NCBI RefSeq assembly: GCF_002952215.1
Contig: NZ_CP022600.1
Location: 1 to 64,000 of the forward strand
Reading direction: 5' to 3'
Origin: Porphyrobacter sp. HT-58-2
Lineage (GTDB): Bacteria > Pseudomonadota > Alphaproteobacteria > Sphingomonadales > Sphingomonadaceae
DNA: 64,000 nucleotides
The translations under genes were made by a program, and so were the position numbers. The notes beneath the pieces were generated by a model. The model did no database searches. It was not told the DNA's origin and worked only from the letters and a program-made list of their open reading frames with translations. Every line of letters begins with the position of its first letter. Within the stretch, counting starts at the first letter, position 1. Shown here piece by piece: positions 17,601-26,335 of the stretch.

Positions 17601-19752
17601 GGTGTGAAGGCCGAGGCACGCGTCGGACAGATCAAGGCGCAGGGCTTTGCCGCAGAGATTGCCAGCCGGTTCCAGCGTCAGGAAATCCAGGGTCAGGGCA
17701 TCTCCGGCCCCTACAGCCTCGCCAGCCGCCGCATCCTGCCCAATTCGGAACGTGTGACGATCGAAGTGCGCGACCGGTTCCGCCCCGAGCTGATCATCTC
17801 GACCCGCGCGCTGACCCGCTTTGCCGATTACGACATTGATCTGCTGTCAGGCACGATCCGCTTCGCTGCGCCCGTGCTGAGCCGGGATGAAAACCTCAAC
17901 CCGCAATTCATCGTCATCGAGTTCGAAACTGACGGCGCGGGCGAGGCGGAGCTCAACGCCGGGGTGCGCGCCGACTGGACCAGTGCGAATGGCAAGCTTC
18001 GCATCGGTGCCAGCGCAATCACCGATGCCGGAATCGAAGGGGCAAGCGGCCAGACGCAGCGCACCGATATCGGAGCCGTCGATCTGCTCGCCCGTATCGG
18101 TGACAGCACCGAGATTCGCGCCGAACTGGGTGTCAGCCGCCGCGAGGGCGAGGCTGCGACTGGCTGGCTGGTCGAAGCCCAGCACCAGACCGCCATCCTC
18201 GACCTGCTCGCCTATGCCCGTCAGATCGACGGTGATTATGGAATCGGTCAGCAGAACGCGGCAGAACGTGGCCGTCGCAAGATCGGGGTCGATGGCAGGG
18301 TGCTGCTCAGCCAGCAGCTCAATTTCACTGGCAGCCTGTGGCAGGATGAGGGCCTTGTCGACCAGACCCGCCGCCGCGCCGCCCAAGGCCAGTTCGTGCT
18401 GACCCGCCAGAACACCGATCTCAGGCTGGGCCTCACCCATTTCAACGATCGCCTCGCCGATGGCAGCAACGCAACCTCGACCGTGCTGGAAGCAGGCGCG
18501 ACCCAGCGGCTGATGGGCAACAAGCTGGAACTGTCGGCTGGCACCGCGATCGCGCTGGGCAAGAGCGAAAGCCTGGATCTTCCCGCACGCCACCGTCTGG
18601 GACTGCGCTATGCGATCACGCAGGACGTGCGCCTTGTCGGCACCTACGAGCTGGCCGATGGCGAAAATCTGAAGGCGCGGCAGCTGCGCGCGCGGGATCG
18701 AGGTTGCCCCCTGGCAGGGCGGGCAGATCGTCACGACCCTCGGGCAGGAGACCATTGGCGAGAACGGCAACCGCAGCTTTGCCGCCTTCGGCCTGTCGCA
18801 GACCCTTCAGATCAGCCAGACGCTGACGGTCGATGCCACAGTGGATAGCAACCGCACCATTGGCGGCAATCCGGGAACAGCAGGCGTCATCAACCCGGCC
18901 CAGCCGCCTGCCAGCGGCGGCCAGCTGACCGGTGGGTTGTTGTTCGAGGATTTCACCGCTGTGACCTTCGGCGCGGCGTGGCGCAAGGATCGCTGGAGCA
19001 TCACGGCGCGCGGCGAAGTGCGCGATGGCGAGATGGCCGACCGCAAGGGCGCCCAGTTTGGCGCAATCCGTCAGCTTGGCGAAGGCAGCTTGGTCGGTTC
19101 CGGGATCACCTGGACATTGTCGGAAGCCGCAGGCGGCGCCAAGGCCGAAATCCTTGATGCCAGCATCGCCTTTGCCCACCGCCCCGACGCTTCCCCGCTC
19201 GCCATGCTGGGCCGGGTGGAGTTTCGGTCAGACCGGATAACCGGCGGCGTCGCAGGCGAAATCGGCGGAGCTGGAGGCGCTGGGCGCACCGCCCTGGTGG
19301 TCGACGGCGATGCCACCGCCCGCCGTCTGGTGGCCAGCCTGTCAGCCAATTTCTCACCGCGCGGCCAGGTCGAAGGTGCCGAAGTCCGCCGTCACGAATT
19401 CGGCCTCTTCCTCGGCGCGCGGCACAATCTCGACCGCTTCGAAGGCACCGAGTTTTCCGGCACGTCGGTGCTGGTCGGGGCTGACGCGCGCATCGGGATC
19501 GGCGAGAAATTCGAACTCGGCGCGAGCGCCACGGTTCGTTCCAACGTCACCGACAAGGCCACCAGCTTTGCCTATGGCCCGACCATCGGCGTGACCCCGG
19601 TCAAGGGGATGCTGGTAACGGTGGGCTACAATATCGAAGGCTTCCGTGATGGCGATTTCGGCGCGGCGCGCAACAGCGACAAGGGGGTGTTCGCGGCGGT
19701 GCGGATGGCGTTTGATGCGGACAGCTTCAGCTTCCTCGGACTGGGGAGGTAA
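14607..19752 (+). pseudogene. Giant Ig-repeat/beta-barrel surface protein, frameshifted
   Basis: About 1,710 codons in two frames. Frame 1 (TTG 14607 to about 18693) encodes a signal peptide (to EGASAQT), the N-terminal ITNIAEATW module, Ig-like modules, a DUF11 domain near residues 375-500, an SdrD-B-like segment (GVRIMLEDGSFAVTDADG) near 534, an Ala/Pro linker near 620-647, a Big-like domain near 751 and, from about 870, alternating aromatic strands typical of an outer-membrane beta-barrel. The frame then shifts by one base in a GC-dinucleotide run and continues as IEVAPWQGGQIVTTL and on to 19752, ending FSFLGLGR with a terminal aromatic strand. The unshifted tail to 18848 is Arg/Pro-rich and unlike a protein domain. 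Real disruption, phase switching or an assembly indel are all possible. The TTG start is uncertain. Confidence 0.72.
18681..18700 (+). other. Frame break in the giant gene
   Basis: A run of alternating G and C (18686-18694) precedes the point where coding sense moves from the frame of 14607 to the frame with codons at 18694 (GGG) and 18697 (ATC). Loss of one GC unit or gain of one base here would explain it. Confidence 0.75.
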
Positions 19753-19783
19753 GCGATGCGCAACGCCTCCGCCAGCCGGTTTG

Positions 19784-19829
19784 CTAACCGCCTGTTTACC
19801 ACGATTTCCTATGCCCGCAGCATGGTCGC
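19784..19829 (+). promoter_or_regulatory. Leader of the CshA-like gene, similar to the cluster leader
   Basis: CTAA-N7-TTTA at 19784-19798, then TATGCCCG (19810) and ATGGTCGC (19822). The same three elements occur in the same order before the first cluster gene (11914, 11932, 11954), with CTAA to ATG distances of 38 and 40 bp. Shared regulation is inferred. Confidence 0.35.
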
Positions 19830-21690
19830 TCGCATGTTTCCAATCCGCCAGGTGCTGGCCGCGCTGGTGCTGGCATGCGCAATGCTGTGGAGCCCGGCGG
19901 CTCAAGCGCAGAATTGCGGCCAGGCAGCCAGCCAGGGCAACGCTCCGGACAGCTGGGAGACCTATTGCTGGCTCAACCTTGCCAATTACAACGATGCCGC
20001 CGCGCGCACCGCAGCAGGGCAGAACCTCAGCTTCACCCTGCCGGACGGTTCGGTGCTGACCCTTAACGCGCGGGTGACAGGGACAAGCACCGCCTACAAC
20101 GCCGTGACCGCGCCATCGTGGAGCGGCTCTGCAATCGGCAACACGGCCTTTATCGGCATTCCCGGTCGGCCCGTGCTCTACACCGCCAGCGCCGGCACAC
20201 GCACCATCACGCTGTCGAACATCACCGTGACCCCGCCCGTAGGCGCGACTGCGACGATCTATTCCTTCGTCGTCGCCGATGCGGAGTCCAGCAACGATAA
20301 TGAATCGCTGCGGATGTCGACCAATGGCGGCGCTTGGCAGCTGCTCGATTCAGTGTCGCCGATCAGCGGGTCGAACTTCCCCCAGATTGCAGGGGTCGGC
20401 ACCGGCAACGTCGACATTACAGGACGCCCCGGCACGGTCGGCGCCTATATCCTGGGCAGCAACAGCCCGACGACAGTGACGGTCGAAACCCGGGCAGGCG
20501 GCCTGCAGGGCGTGATGTTCGCGATCCGCTTTGCCACGATCCGCCTGCAAGGCACCATCGCGGGTTCGCGGGTCAGCGGCGCCGATCAGTTCACCTATCA
20601 GATCGCCAGCACCCCGACCGGCGCGACGATCGCCAGCGGCAATTCCAGCGGATCGGGCAGCGGCCCGTTTTCAACCCCCGCTTTGAACATGGCCGCGGGC
20701 CTGCCACTGACGCTGCGGCTAGGCATGGCACCCGGAAGTGTCAATCCGCTGTCAGCCTATGCCGCGAGCCTGACCTGCGTGAACATCACCGGAGCTACGC
20801 GTGCTGGACTGCCGAACAATCTCGCCACGACGAGTGTGAATATCGGCCAGCTGCAATTCGGCGAGTTCCTGGTCTGCACCTTCACCACCGGGGCAGAGCC
20901 GCGGCTGAGGGTGCGCAAGGCGATGGGATCATCGCGGCGCTTTACCGGCGATCAGTTCACTGTAAGGATCATGGACGGCGAAACGGTAGTCGCATCCTCG
21001 ACCACCTCGGGATCGAGCAGTTCGATCTCCAGCGGCACCGGCGACACCGGGCTGGTTCAGCTTGTCAGCGGCCAGACCTATCAGGTCGACGAAATCGCCG
21101 CTGGGACCGCCAACCTCGGCAATTACAACGCGGCGCTCGCCTGTTCCAATGCCACCAGCGGATCGAGCACCACGCTACCGACGTCCGTCGGCGGGGCAAT
21201 CACCCTTCAACCGGGCGATACGATCACCTGCACCATCACCAACACCCGCCGGTCAATCGCGGTGCTGGTCGTGGAGAAATCGAGCGCCGTGATCTCCGAC
21301 CCGGTCAATGGCACGGTCAATCCCAAGCTGATCCCCGGCGCGATCGTCGAATACAGCATCACGGTGCGCAATGTCGGCACCGGTCGGCCCGACACGGCCT
21401 CGATCACCATCCTCGACATCATGCCGCCCGAGATGGCCTTTGCGACCGAGACGCCGGTGACCTTCATCAACGGTTCGACGTCCAGTGGCCTTTCGACCTT
21501 CAACCCGGCAACGATGGTGCGCTTCACGGCCAGCCCGGGTGGAGCAGGCCCCTATACCTACAGTCCCGGCGGCGCGTTCGATCCCGCCGTGCGCGGCATC
21601 CGCATCATTCCGGCAGGCCGGATGAACGCCGCAAGCAGCGGCACCAGCCAGCCAAGCTTCACGATACGCTTTCGCGCACGAGTGGAATAG
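19822..21690 (+). CDS. CshA-like/DUF11 secreted surface protein
   Basis: 622-aa exported protein, signal peptide ending PAAQAQN. The first 220 mature residues (NLANYNDAAARTAAGQNLSF, then SFVVADAESSNDNESL and GSNSPTTVTVETRAGGLQGV) resemble the non-repeat domain of CshA-type fibrillar adhesins, by my recollection. Two repeats rich in Ser/Thr/Gly with paired cysteines follow (LTCVNITG..LVCTFTTG and LACSNATS..ITCTITNT), then a DUF11-like domain opening KSSAVISDPVNGTVNPKLIP. The start at 19822 is preferred over 19756 because the leader matches that of the first cluster gene and gives a normal signal peptide. Starts 69 bp after the giant gene. Confidence 0.8.
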   Translation: MVARMFPIRQVLAALVLACAMLWSPAAQAQNCGQAASQGNAPDSWETYCWLNLANYNDAAARTAAGQNLSFTLPDGSVLTLNARVTGTSTAYNAVTAPSWSGSAIGNTAFIGIPGRPVLYTASAGTRTITLSNITVTPPVGATATIYSFVVADAESSNDNESLRMSTNGGAWQLLDSVSPISGSNFPQIAGVGTGNVDITGRPGTVGAYILGSNSPTTVTVETRAGGLQGVMFAIRFATIRLQGTIAGSRVSGADQFTYQIASTPTGATIASGNSSGSGSGPFSTPALNMAAGLPLTLRLGMAPGSVNPLSAYAASLTCVNITGATRAGLPNNLATTSVNIGQLQFGEFLVCTFTTGAEPRLRVRKAMGSSRRFTGDQFTVRIMDGETVVASSTTSGSSSSISSGTGDTGLVQLVSGQTYQVDEIAAGTANLGNYNAALACSNATSGSSTTLPTSVGGAITLQPGDTITCTITNTRRSIAVLVVEKSSAVISDPVNGTVNPKLIPGAIVEYSITVRNVGTGRPDTASITILDIMPPEMAFATETPVTFINGSTSSGLSTFNPATMVRFTASPGGAGPYTYSPGGAFDPAVRGIRIIPAGRMNAASSGTSQPSFTIRFRARVE

Positions 21691-21724
21691 CGGAACGACT
21701 GCCGGGTGAGGCGAAACGGAAGGC

Positions 21725-22402
21725 CTAGCCCATCCAGCCTTCGCCCAGCGCATCGGCAACGACCGCGGCGCGCAGGGCGGCAATGCCCATGCCTTTTTCG
21801 CTGCTGGTGAGGTGCAGTTCGGGATAGGCGGCAACATGCTTGCGGATTTCAGCGGCGGTCGCTGCGGCGACCTTGTCGAGTTCGCTCGCCTTGATCTTGT
21901 CGGTCTTGGTAAGGACCACGCGGTAGCCGACGGCGGCTTCGTCGAGCATCTTCATCATCGCCCGGTCAACATCCTTCAACCCATGGCGGCTGTCGACCAG
22001 CACCAGCGTGCGCGCAAGCACAGCTCGGCCGCGCAGGTAGGAGTTCACCAGCGCCTTCCACTTTTCGACCACCTTCACCGGCGCCTTGGCAAAGCCGTAG
22101 CCGGGCATGTCGACCAGCCGGAACAGCGGCAGCGCGCCTTCTTCCTCGGGCCTGCCGACGTCAAAGAAGTTCAATTCCTGCGTGCGCCCCGGCGTCACCG
22201 AAGCGCGGGCAATCGCCTTGCGCCCGGTCAGTGCATTGAGCAGCGATGACTTGCCCACGTTCGACCGCCCGCAAAAGGCGATCTCCGGCACCACCGGATC
22301 AGGCAGGAATTGCAGTTGCGGCGCGGAACGCAGGAAGTCGACCGGCCCGGAAAAGAGCTTCGATGCCGCGTCCTCGCGGGCCTGCTGTTCAATCTCGTCC
22401 AT
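21725..22402 (-). CDS. engB: Ribosome biogenesis GTPase YsxC/EngB (YihA)
   Basis: 225-aa TRAFAC GTPase needed for assembly of the large ribosomal subunit. Motifs: G1 GRSNVGKSSLLNAL, G3 DMPGYGFAKAP, G4 TKTDKIK. Length is normal for the family. It lies 6 bp downstream of yidC on the same strand, completing the conserved block rpmH-rnpA-yidD-yidC-engB. Confidence 0.95.
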   Translation of the reverse strand: MDEIEQQAREDAASKLFSGPVDFLRSAPQLQFLPDPVVPEIAFCGRSNVGKSSLLNALTGRKAIARASVTPGRTQELNFFDVGRPEEEGALPLFRLVDMPGYGFAKAPVKVVEKWKALVNSYLRGRAVLARTLVLVDSRHGLKDVDRAMMKMLDEAAVGYRVVLTKTDKIKASELDKVAAATAAEIRKHVAAYPELHLTSSEKGMGIAALRAAVVADALGEGWMG

Positions 22403-22408
22403 CGGGGC

Positions 22409-24130
22409 TCAGGTCTTCGCCTGGTCCGCCGCTGCATTCGCCGCCTTCAGCTGCGGATGCCTGGAATAGAGATAGCTCTGCTGCGCCACGGTGAGGATGT
22501 TCGACGTCACCCAGTAAAGCAGCAGTCCCGCCGCAAAGGGCGCCATCACGAACATCAGGATCCACGGCATGATCGCGAACATTTGCTTCTGCACCGGGTC
22601 CATCGCGGTCGGGTTGAGGCGGAAGGTCAGCCACATGGTGATGCCGAGCAGCACAGCAAGCGGGCCAATCGCAAGGAAGCCCGGCACATCATAGGGCAGC
22701 AGGCCGAACAGGTTCAGGATATGCGCCGGATCTGGCACCGACAGATCCTTGATCCAGCCGAAGAACGGCTCGTGCCGCATCTCGATGGCAAGCACCAGCA
22801 CCTTGTAAAGCGCAAAGAAGATCGGAATCTGGATCAGCAAGGGCAGGCACCCGGCCAGCGGGTTCACCTTTTCGTCCTTGTAGAGCTTCATCATCTCCTG
22901 CTGCTGACGCTGCTTGTCGTCCTTGAAGCGTTCCTGGATCTGCTTCATTTTCGGCTGGATCGCCTTCATCGCGGCCATCGAAGCGAACTGCTTCTGTGCG
23001 ATCGGGAACATCAGCCCGCGGATGATGACGGTGAGCAGGATGATCGCCACGCCGAAATTGCCGGCAAGGCCGTTGAGCGTGCGCAGCAGCCACAGGATCG
23101 GCTTTTCGAAGATCTCGAACCAGCCCCAGCTGATTGCCTTGCCGAAATAGGTGATCCCGGCGTCTTCGTATTGATCAAGGATGCGGCTGTCCTTGGCCCC
23201 GGCGTAAAGGCGGGTCGCCTGATCCACACTGCCACCGACCGGAATGGTGCGCGCGGCATAGAGCAGATCGGCGCGGAACAAGGTGTCGCCGAGCGAACGG
23301 AAGCCGACGCTGTCCGTATCGCCTTTGCCCGGCACCAGCGCGCCCAGCCAGTACTGATCGGAAAAGCCCAGCCAGCTCGCCGCCCCTTCGGGTTTTTCGC
23401 CGCCGAGCTCGGCCAGTTCGGCATAGGAATGCGGGTCCCACAAGGTGCCTCCGAACACGCCCAGCGGCCCGGCATGGGCCACAAACTGATCGGGCGTGGC
23501 AAAGCGATCAGTACGCTTGATGAGGGCAAAGGGCTGGATGATCGCCGCTGCTGCGCTGCCGTTCGTGGCGCTCTGTTCCGCAGTGATCATGTAATCCTTG
23601 TCGACCGAAAAGCGCACCCGATAGGTGATGCCGCTGTCATCGGTGCGGGTCAGGGTAACGGGCGTTTCCGGCGTCAGCTTCGTACCGTCGGCCTGCCACA
23701 GCGCGTTCGAGGGCTGACGCACCCCGCCGGCAATGAAGCCGAATTCTGCAAAATACTGCCCCGGTGTGCCTTCCGGCGCGAACAGGCGCACGGGGCCGGA
23801 ATCCTTTTTCAACGTCTCGCGGTAATCCTTGAGCACGATGTCGTCGATCCGCGCTCCGGCGAGGTTGATCGAGCCCGCCACCCGCGGCGTGTCGATCGCC
23901 ACGCGGTTCGGGCTGGCGAGCGCCGCCTTGAGATCGACCTTGCGCGCGGCACCCTCAGCGCCGAGATCGCCCTTGGCCGCGGCAGCAGGTGCGTTGGCGG
24001 CAGACGGTGTCTCGGCATCCATCGGTGCGCTCAATGAAGCTTCGGGATAGAAATAGCGCATCCCCACGTCCCACCCGAGAATGAGCAGGCCCGAAAGCAC
24101 GACAGCGAGCAGAAGATTGCGATTATCCAA
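22409..24130 (-). CDS. yidC: Membrane protein insertase YidC
   Basis: 573-aa Oxa1/YidC family insertase in the inner membrane. It has an N-terminal signal-anchor helix (NLLLAVVLSGLLILGWDVGM), a large periplasmic beta-domain (residues about 60-340) typical of Gram-negative YidC, and the C-terminal insertase core of five helices, with the coiled-coil segment KQRQQQEMMKLYKDEKVNP and LAGCLPLLIQIPIFFALYKV (quoted as separate pieces). 66 bp separate it from yidD. Confidence 0.96.
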   Translation of the reverse strand: MDNRNLLLAVVLSGLLILGWDVGMRYFYPEASLSAPMDAETPSAANAPAAAAKGDLGAEGAARKVDLKAALASPNRVAIDTPRVAGSINLAGARIDDIVLKDYRETLKKDSGPVRLFAPEGTPGQYFAEFGFIAGGVRQPSNALWQADGTKLTPETPVTLTRTDDSGITYRVRFSVDKDYMITAEQSATNGSAAAAIIQPFALIKRTDRFATPDQFVAHAGPLGVFGGTLWDPHSYAELAELGGEKPEGAASWLGFSDQYWLGALVPGKGDTDSVGFRSLGDTLFRADLLYAARTIPVGGSVDQATRLYAGAKDSRILDQYEDAGITYFGKAISWGWFEIFEKPILWLLRTLNGLAGNFGVAIILLTVIIRGLMFPIAQKQFASMAAMKAIQPKMKQIQERFKDDKQRQQQEMMKLYKDEKVNPLAGCLPLLIQIPIFFALYKVLVLAIEMRHEPFFGWIKDLSVPDPAHILNLFGLLPYDVPGFLAIGPLAVLLGITMWLTFRLNPTAMDPVQKQMFAIMPWILMFVMAPFAAGLLLYWVTSNILTVAQQSYLYSRHPQLKAANAAADQAKT

Positions 24131-24196
24131 GTGAAAGCCCCGAGAAATTACGACGACTGGTGTGTTATGGGGTTAAGGCGGTCCCGTTTAAACCCC

Positions 24197-24406
24197 TCAG
24201 GGGACGGGATCATATCCATGTCCGCCCCAGGGGTGGCAGCGCATTAGCCGCTTCGCCGCCATCCATCCACCCTTGAACGCACCATACTTGCCGATCGCCT
24301 CGATCGCGTACTGGCTGCACGAGGGCGCATAGCGGCACGTGGGCGGCAAAAGGCGTGAGGGGCCAAGCTGCCACAGCCTCGCGATGATGATGAGGATGTG
24401 CTTCAC
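24197..24406 (-). CDS. yidD: Membrane protein insertion efficiency factor YidD
   Basis: 69-aa protein that assists YidC/Sec-dependent insertion. All family marks are present: N-terminal amphipathic helix, [15 protein letters not shown] with both conserved cysteines, [16 protein letters not shown] and the C-terminal GYDPVP. Its start overlaps the rnpA stop (ATGA), so the two are translationally coupled. Confidence 0.94.
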   Translation of the reverse strand: MKHILIIIARLWQLGPSRLLPPTCRYAPSCSQYAIEAIGKYGAFKGGWMAAKRLMRCHPWGGHGYDPVP

Positions 24407-24780
24407 CTTTTCCTGCTCCCCTTTCTCGGGCGGCGTCCACCGGCCGGATCGCCGCGACCTTGCGCCGCCCGCGCGAGCGCTTGTTCAAGTTCGCCAGCCA
24501 TGGTGTGAAAATCGCGCTCGATCCCGCCTGCGCGGCCGATCAGCACGTGATCGTGGTCAGGCAGGCCCTGCGTCGGCAGCGCCGCGCGCAGCAACTCGCG
24601 GAAGCGCCGCTTCATGCGGTTCCTGACCACGGCATTGCCGATCTTCTTGGTGACGGTGATCCCGTAGCGGATACCCTGCCCGTGATTGGGCCGGGTCAGC
24701 AGCACGAACCCGGGCCGCGCGTTGCGGATGCCGGAATTGGCGGCCACAAAATCGGCACGTTTGGTCAGGGTGCGGATCAT
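24403..24780 (-). CDS. rnpA: Ribonuclease P protein component
   Basis: 125-aa protein subunit of RNase P, which matures tRNA 5' ends. The RNR motif is clear in [17 protein letters not shown], after the central strand [10 protein letters not shown]. The C-terminal 25 residues are a basic tail ([11 protein letters not shown]) longer than in E. coli. Located 126 bp from rpmH with four hairpins between, and overlapping yidD by 4 bp. Confidence 0.94.
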   Translation of the reverse strand: MIRTLTKRADFVAANSGIRNARPGFVLLTRPNHGQGIRYGITVTKKIGNAVVRNRMKRRFRELLRAALPTQGLPDHDHVLIGRAGGIERDFHTMAGELEQALARAAQGRGDPAGGRRPRKGSRKR

Positions 24781-24800
24781 GGGTTCGCCGATAACGCAAA

Positions 24801-24900
24801 CGGGCTCCCGAAGGGAGCCCGCAAGGGCGACTGCCCGCCGCGGCTTATGCCGCGAAAGCCAAGCGGGCCGGATGGCCCGCGCCCGGCGCCTGAGGGCGCC
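24801..24900 (-). terminator. Four stacked hairpins between rpmH and rnpA
   Basis: Four perfect stems in the 126-bp spacer: 24801-24821 (CGGGCTCCC/GGGAGCCCG, loop GAA), 24839-24854 (CGCGGC/GCCGCG, loop TTAT), 24863-24880 (GCGGGCC/GGCCCGC, loop GGAT) and 24885-24900 (GGCGCC/GGCGCC, loop TGAG). None has a long T run on the minus strand, so partial termination, RNA processing or mRNA protection all fit. Confidence 0.6.
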
Positions 24901-24906
24901 AGAAAA

Positions 24907-25041
24907 TTACGCGCAGAGCTTCTTGCGGCCGCGCGCACGGCGGGCGCGAAGCACCTTCTGGCCGCCAGGAGTGGCCTTGCGGGCGAAGAAACCGTGACGA
25001 CGGGCGCGCACGAGGTTGCTGGGCTGGAAGGTACGCTTCAT
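24907..25041 (-). CDS. rpmH: 50S ribosomal protein L34
   Basis: 44-aa basic ribosomal protein: [18 protein letters not shown] at the N-terminus and [13 protein letters not shown] at the end, the standard L34 length and pattern. The longer frame from 25101 adds 20 non-conserved residues and is rejected. First gene of the rpmH-rnpA-yidD-yidC-engB block. Confidence 0.97.
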   Translation of the reverse strand: MKRTFQPSNLVRARRHGFFARKATPGGQKVLRARRARGRKKLCA

Positions 25042-25116
25042 ATCATCCTCGAAAAACTGACCGGCATGGAAAGGCCGGGGCTGCCGTATGGCAAGCCGCA
25101 AAACAGACCGGGGCCG

Positions 25117-26148
25117 TTATGGGAAAGCCGCCCCCGAGTCAAGCAGAGCCAAGCTGAAGGTCGCGTAGGCAAGCTGCGGAAACGACACGGGCTCGGCAGG
25201 GTCATCGTCCAACATGGGGCGCGCCGCGACGAGCGATGCATCCACGCCCTTGGACGTCGCCACTGCGATGACCGTCGCCGAACGGGCCAGCATGCGCTGA
25301 AAGCCGTCCGCCGCTTCGCCATGGTCAAGACAGCGCGCGGCTGGCGTGATCCAGCGCGCCATCTCCGCCCCCTCCAGCCACAGGGCGCCCGAATGGGGCA
25401 CCGAATTGGTCATGGCATAGAACGCGCGGGCTTCCTCGGCAGTCATGCCCATTTCAGCATAGTAATCGAGATAGAGCCGGTTTTCCGGCGCATCGGGGGC
25501 GAAGTCGGCAGGCTCACGGCCCAGTGCGTCACGCCAGGAATGCACCGCGAACAGCGCGCCCGGATCGAGCGTCCGCCGGGTGCCGGCCAGAAATAGCTCG
25601 ACCGCCCCCGAACGCGCCGAGCCGCCGGTGGGAACATGGGTGGCAAGGCCCGCCGCCCGGATCGCACGGCCCAGCCTGAGGTTAGCGAGATCATTGCTGG
25701 TGCCAGCCGCATCAGCGAATTCGAGCACCGCGATCCCAGGATAGGCCGCCAGCATCGCGGCAAAGGCATCAGGGCTGCCGGCATCGGTGGCACCGACCAG
25801 CGCGGCACGGGTTTCGTCAATGACACGGAACGGGCCAAAGCGCGCAATGGCTCCGGCCTCGGCTGCGCGCGCGGGCCGGGCGATGAAGCGCACCGGTTCT
25901 TCGATGACGGTCTGCGTCACCACCATCGCGCCGCTGCGCTCGACAGAGGTCGTCGTGGTGGCCGCAATGGCAGCGCGGGCAGGCGCGACAGGAGCATCCT
26001 CGATCTGCACCCACTGGCCGGTCGCCGGGTCCCATTCCTCGACCCAACTGAACGTGGCGACCACGCGTGCGCCCGATTGCGCTAGTGCCGCCGTGTGGGG
26101 CAGCAGCAGTGCAAGGGCAGCAAGAATGATGGCGATCACGCGGGACAT
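25117..26148 (-). CDS. Periplasmic ClpP-fold-like protein (COG3904 type)
   Basis: 343-aa exported protein, signal peptide MSRVIAIILAALALLLPHTA with AxA cleavage near AALAQ. An N-terminal 90-residue region (WVEEWDPATGQWVQI; Thr/Val rich) precedes a domain that fits the ClpP/crotonase-like fold by pattern: GIAVLEFADAAGTSNDLANL, RLGRAIRAAGLATHV, a Ser-containing turn SARSGAVELFLAGTRR and LFAVHSWRD. In relatives I recall the nucleophile serine in this turn; here Ser-Gly replaces the usual Ser-Ala, so activity is uncertain. Start at 26148 chosen for the signal peptide; 26187 would add 13 residues. Confidence 0.6.
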   Translation of the reverse strand: MSRVIAIILAALALLLPHTAALAQSGARVVATFSWVEEWDPATGQWVQIEDAPVAPARAAIAATTTTSVERSGAMVVTQTVIEEPVRFIARPARAAEAGAIARFGPFRVIDETRAALVGATDAGSPDAFAAMLAAYPGIAVLEFADAAGTSNDLANLRLGRAIRAAGLATHVPTGGSARSGAVELFLAGTRRTLDPGALFAVHSWRDALGREPADFAPDAPENRLYLDYYAEMGMTAEEARAFYAMTNSVPHSGALWLEGAEMARWITPAARCLDHGEAADGFQRMLARSATVIAVATSKGVDASLVAARPMLDDDPAEPVSFPQLAYATFSLALLDSGAAFP

Positions 26149-26335
26149 GGCGATATCATCGCCCCGCGCCGCCTGCCAATTCGCCAAGATTTATGCTTTA
26201 AAAAAGCCTTAGGGCTCCCACCGAGGGCAGCGCGGCAATTGCTTCAGAATTGCGCCCCGGCATCCGGCGAACCGCTCGACAAGCCTCTCTGAAACCTGCA
26301 CAATCAGCATTCTGGGGAAGGCAAGGGGGGTGCCA

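Noticed and set aside
20334..21728. 464-codon frame overlapping the CshA-like gene
   Set aside because: The product is Arg/Gln/His-rich without domains and overlaps a protein with a signal peptide and DUF11 domain.
22310..24037. 575-codon open frame antisense to yidC
   Set aside because: High GC suppresses stop codons; the Arg/Gln-rich product has no domain pattern, and yidC is certain on the other strand.
24169..24196. Inverted repeat GGGGTT/AACCCC between yidD and yidC
   Set aside because: Stem is six bp with mismatches and a long loop; not strong enough to call a terminator or operator.
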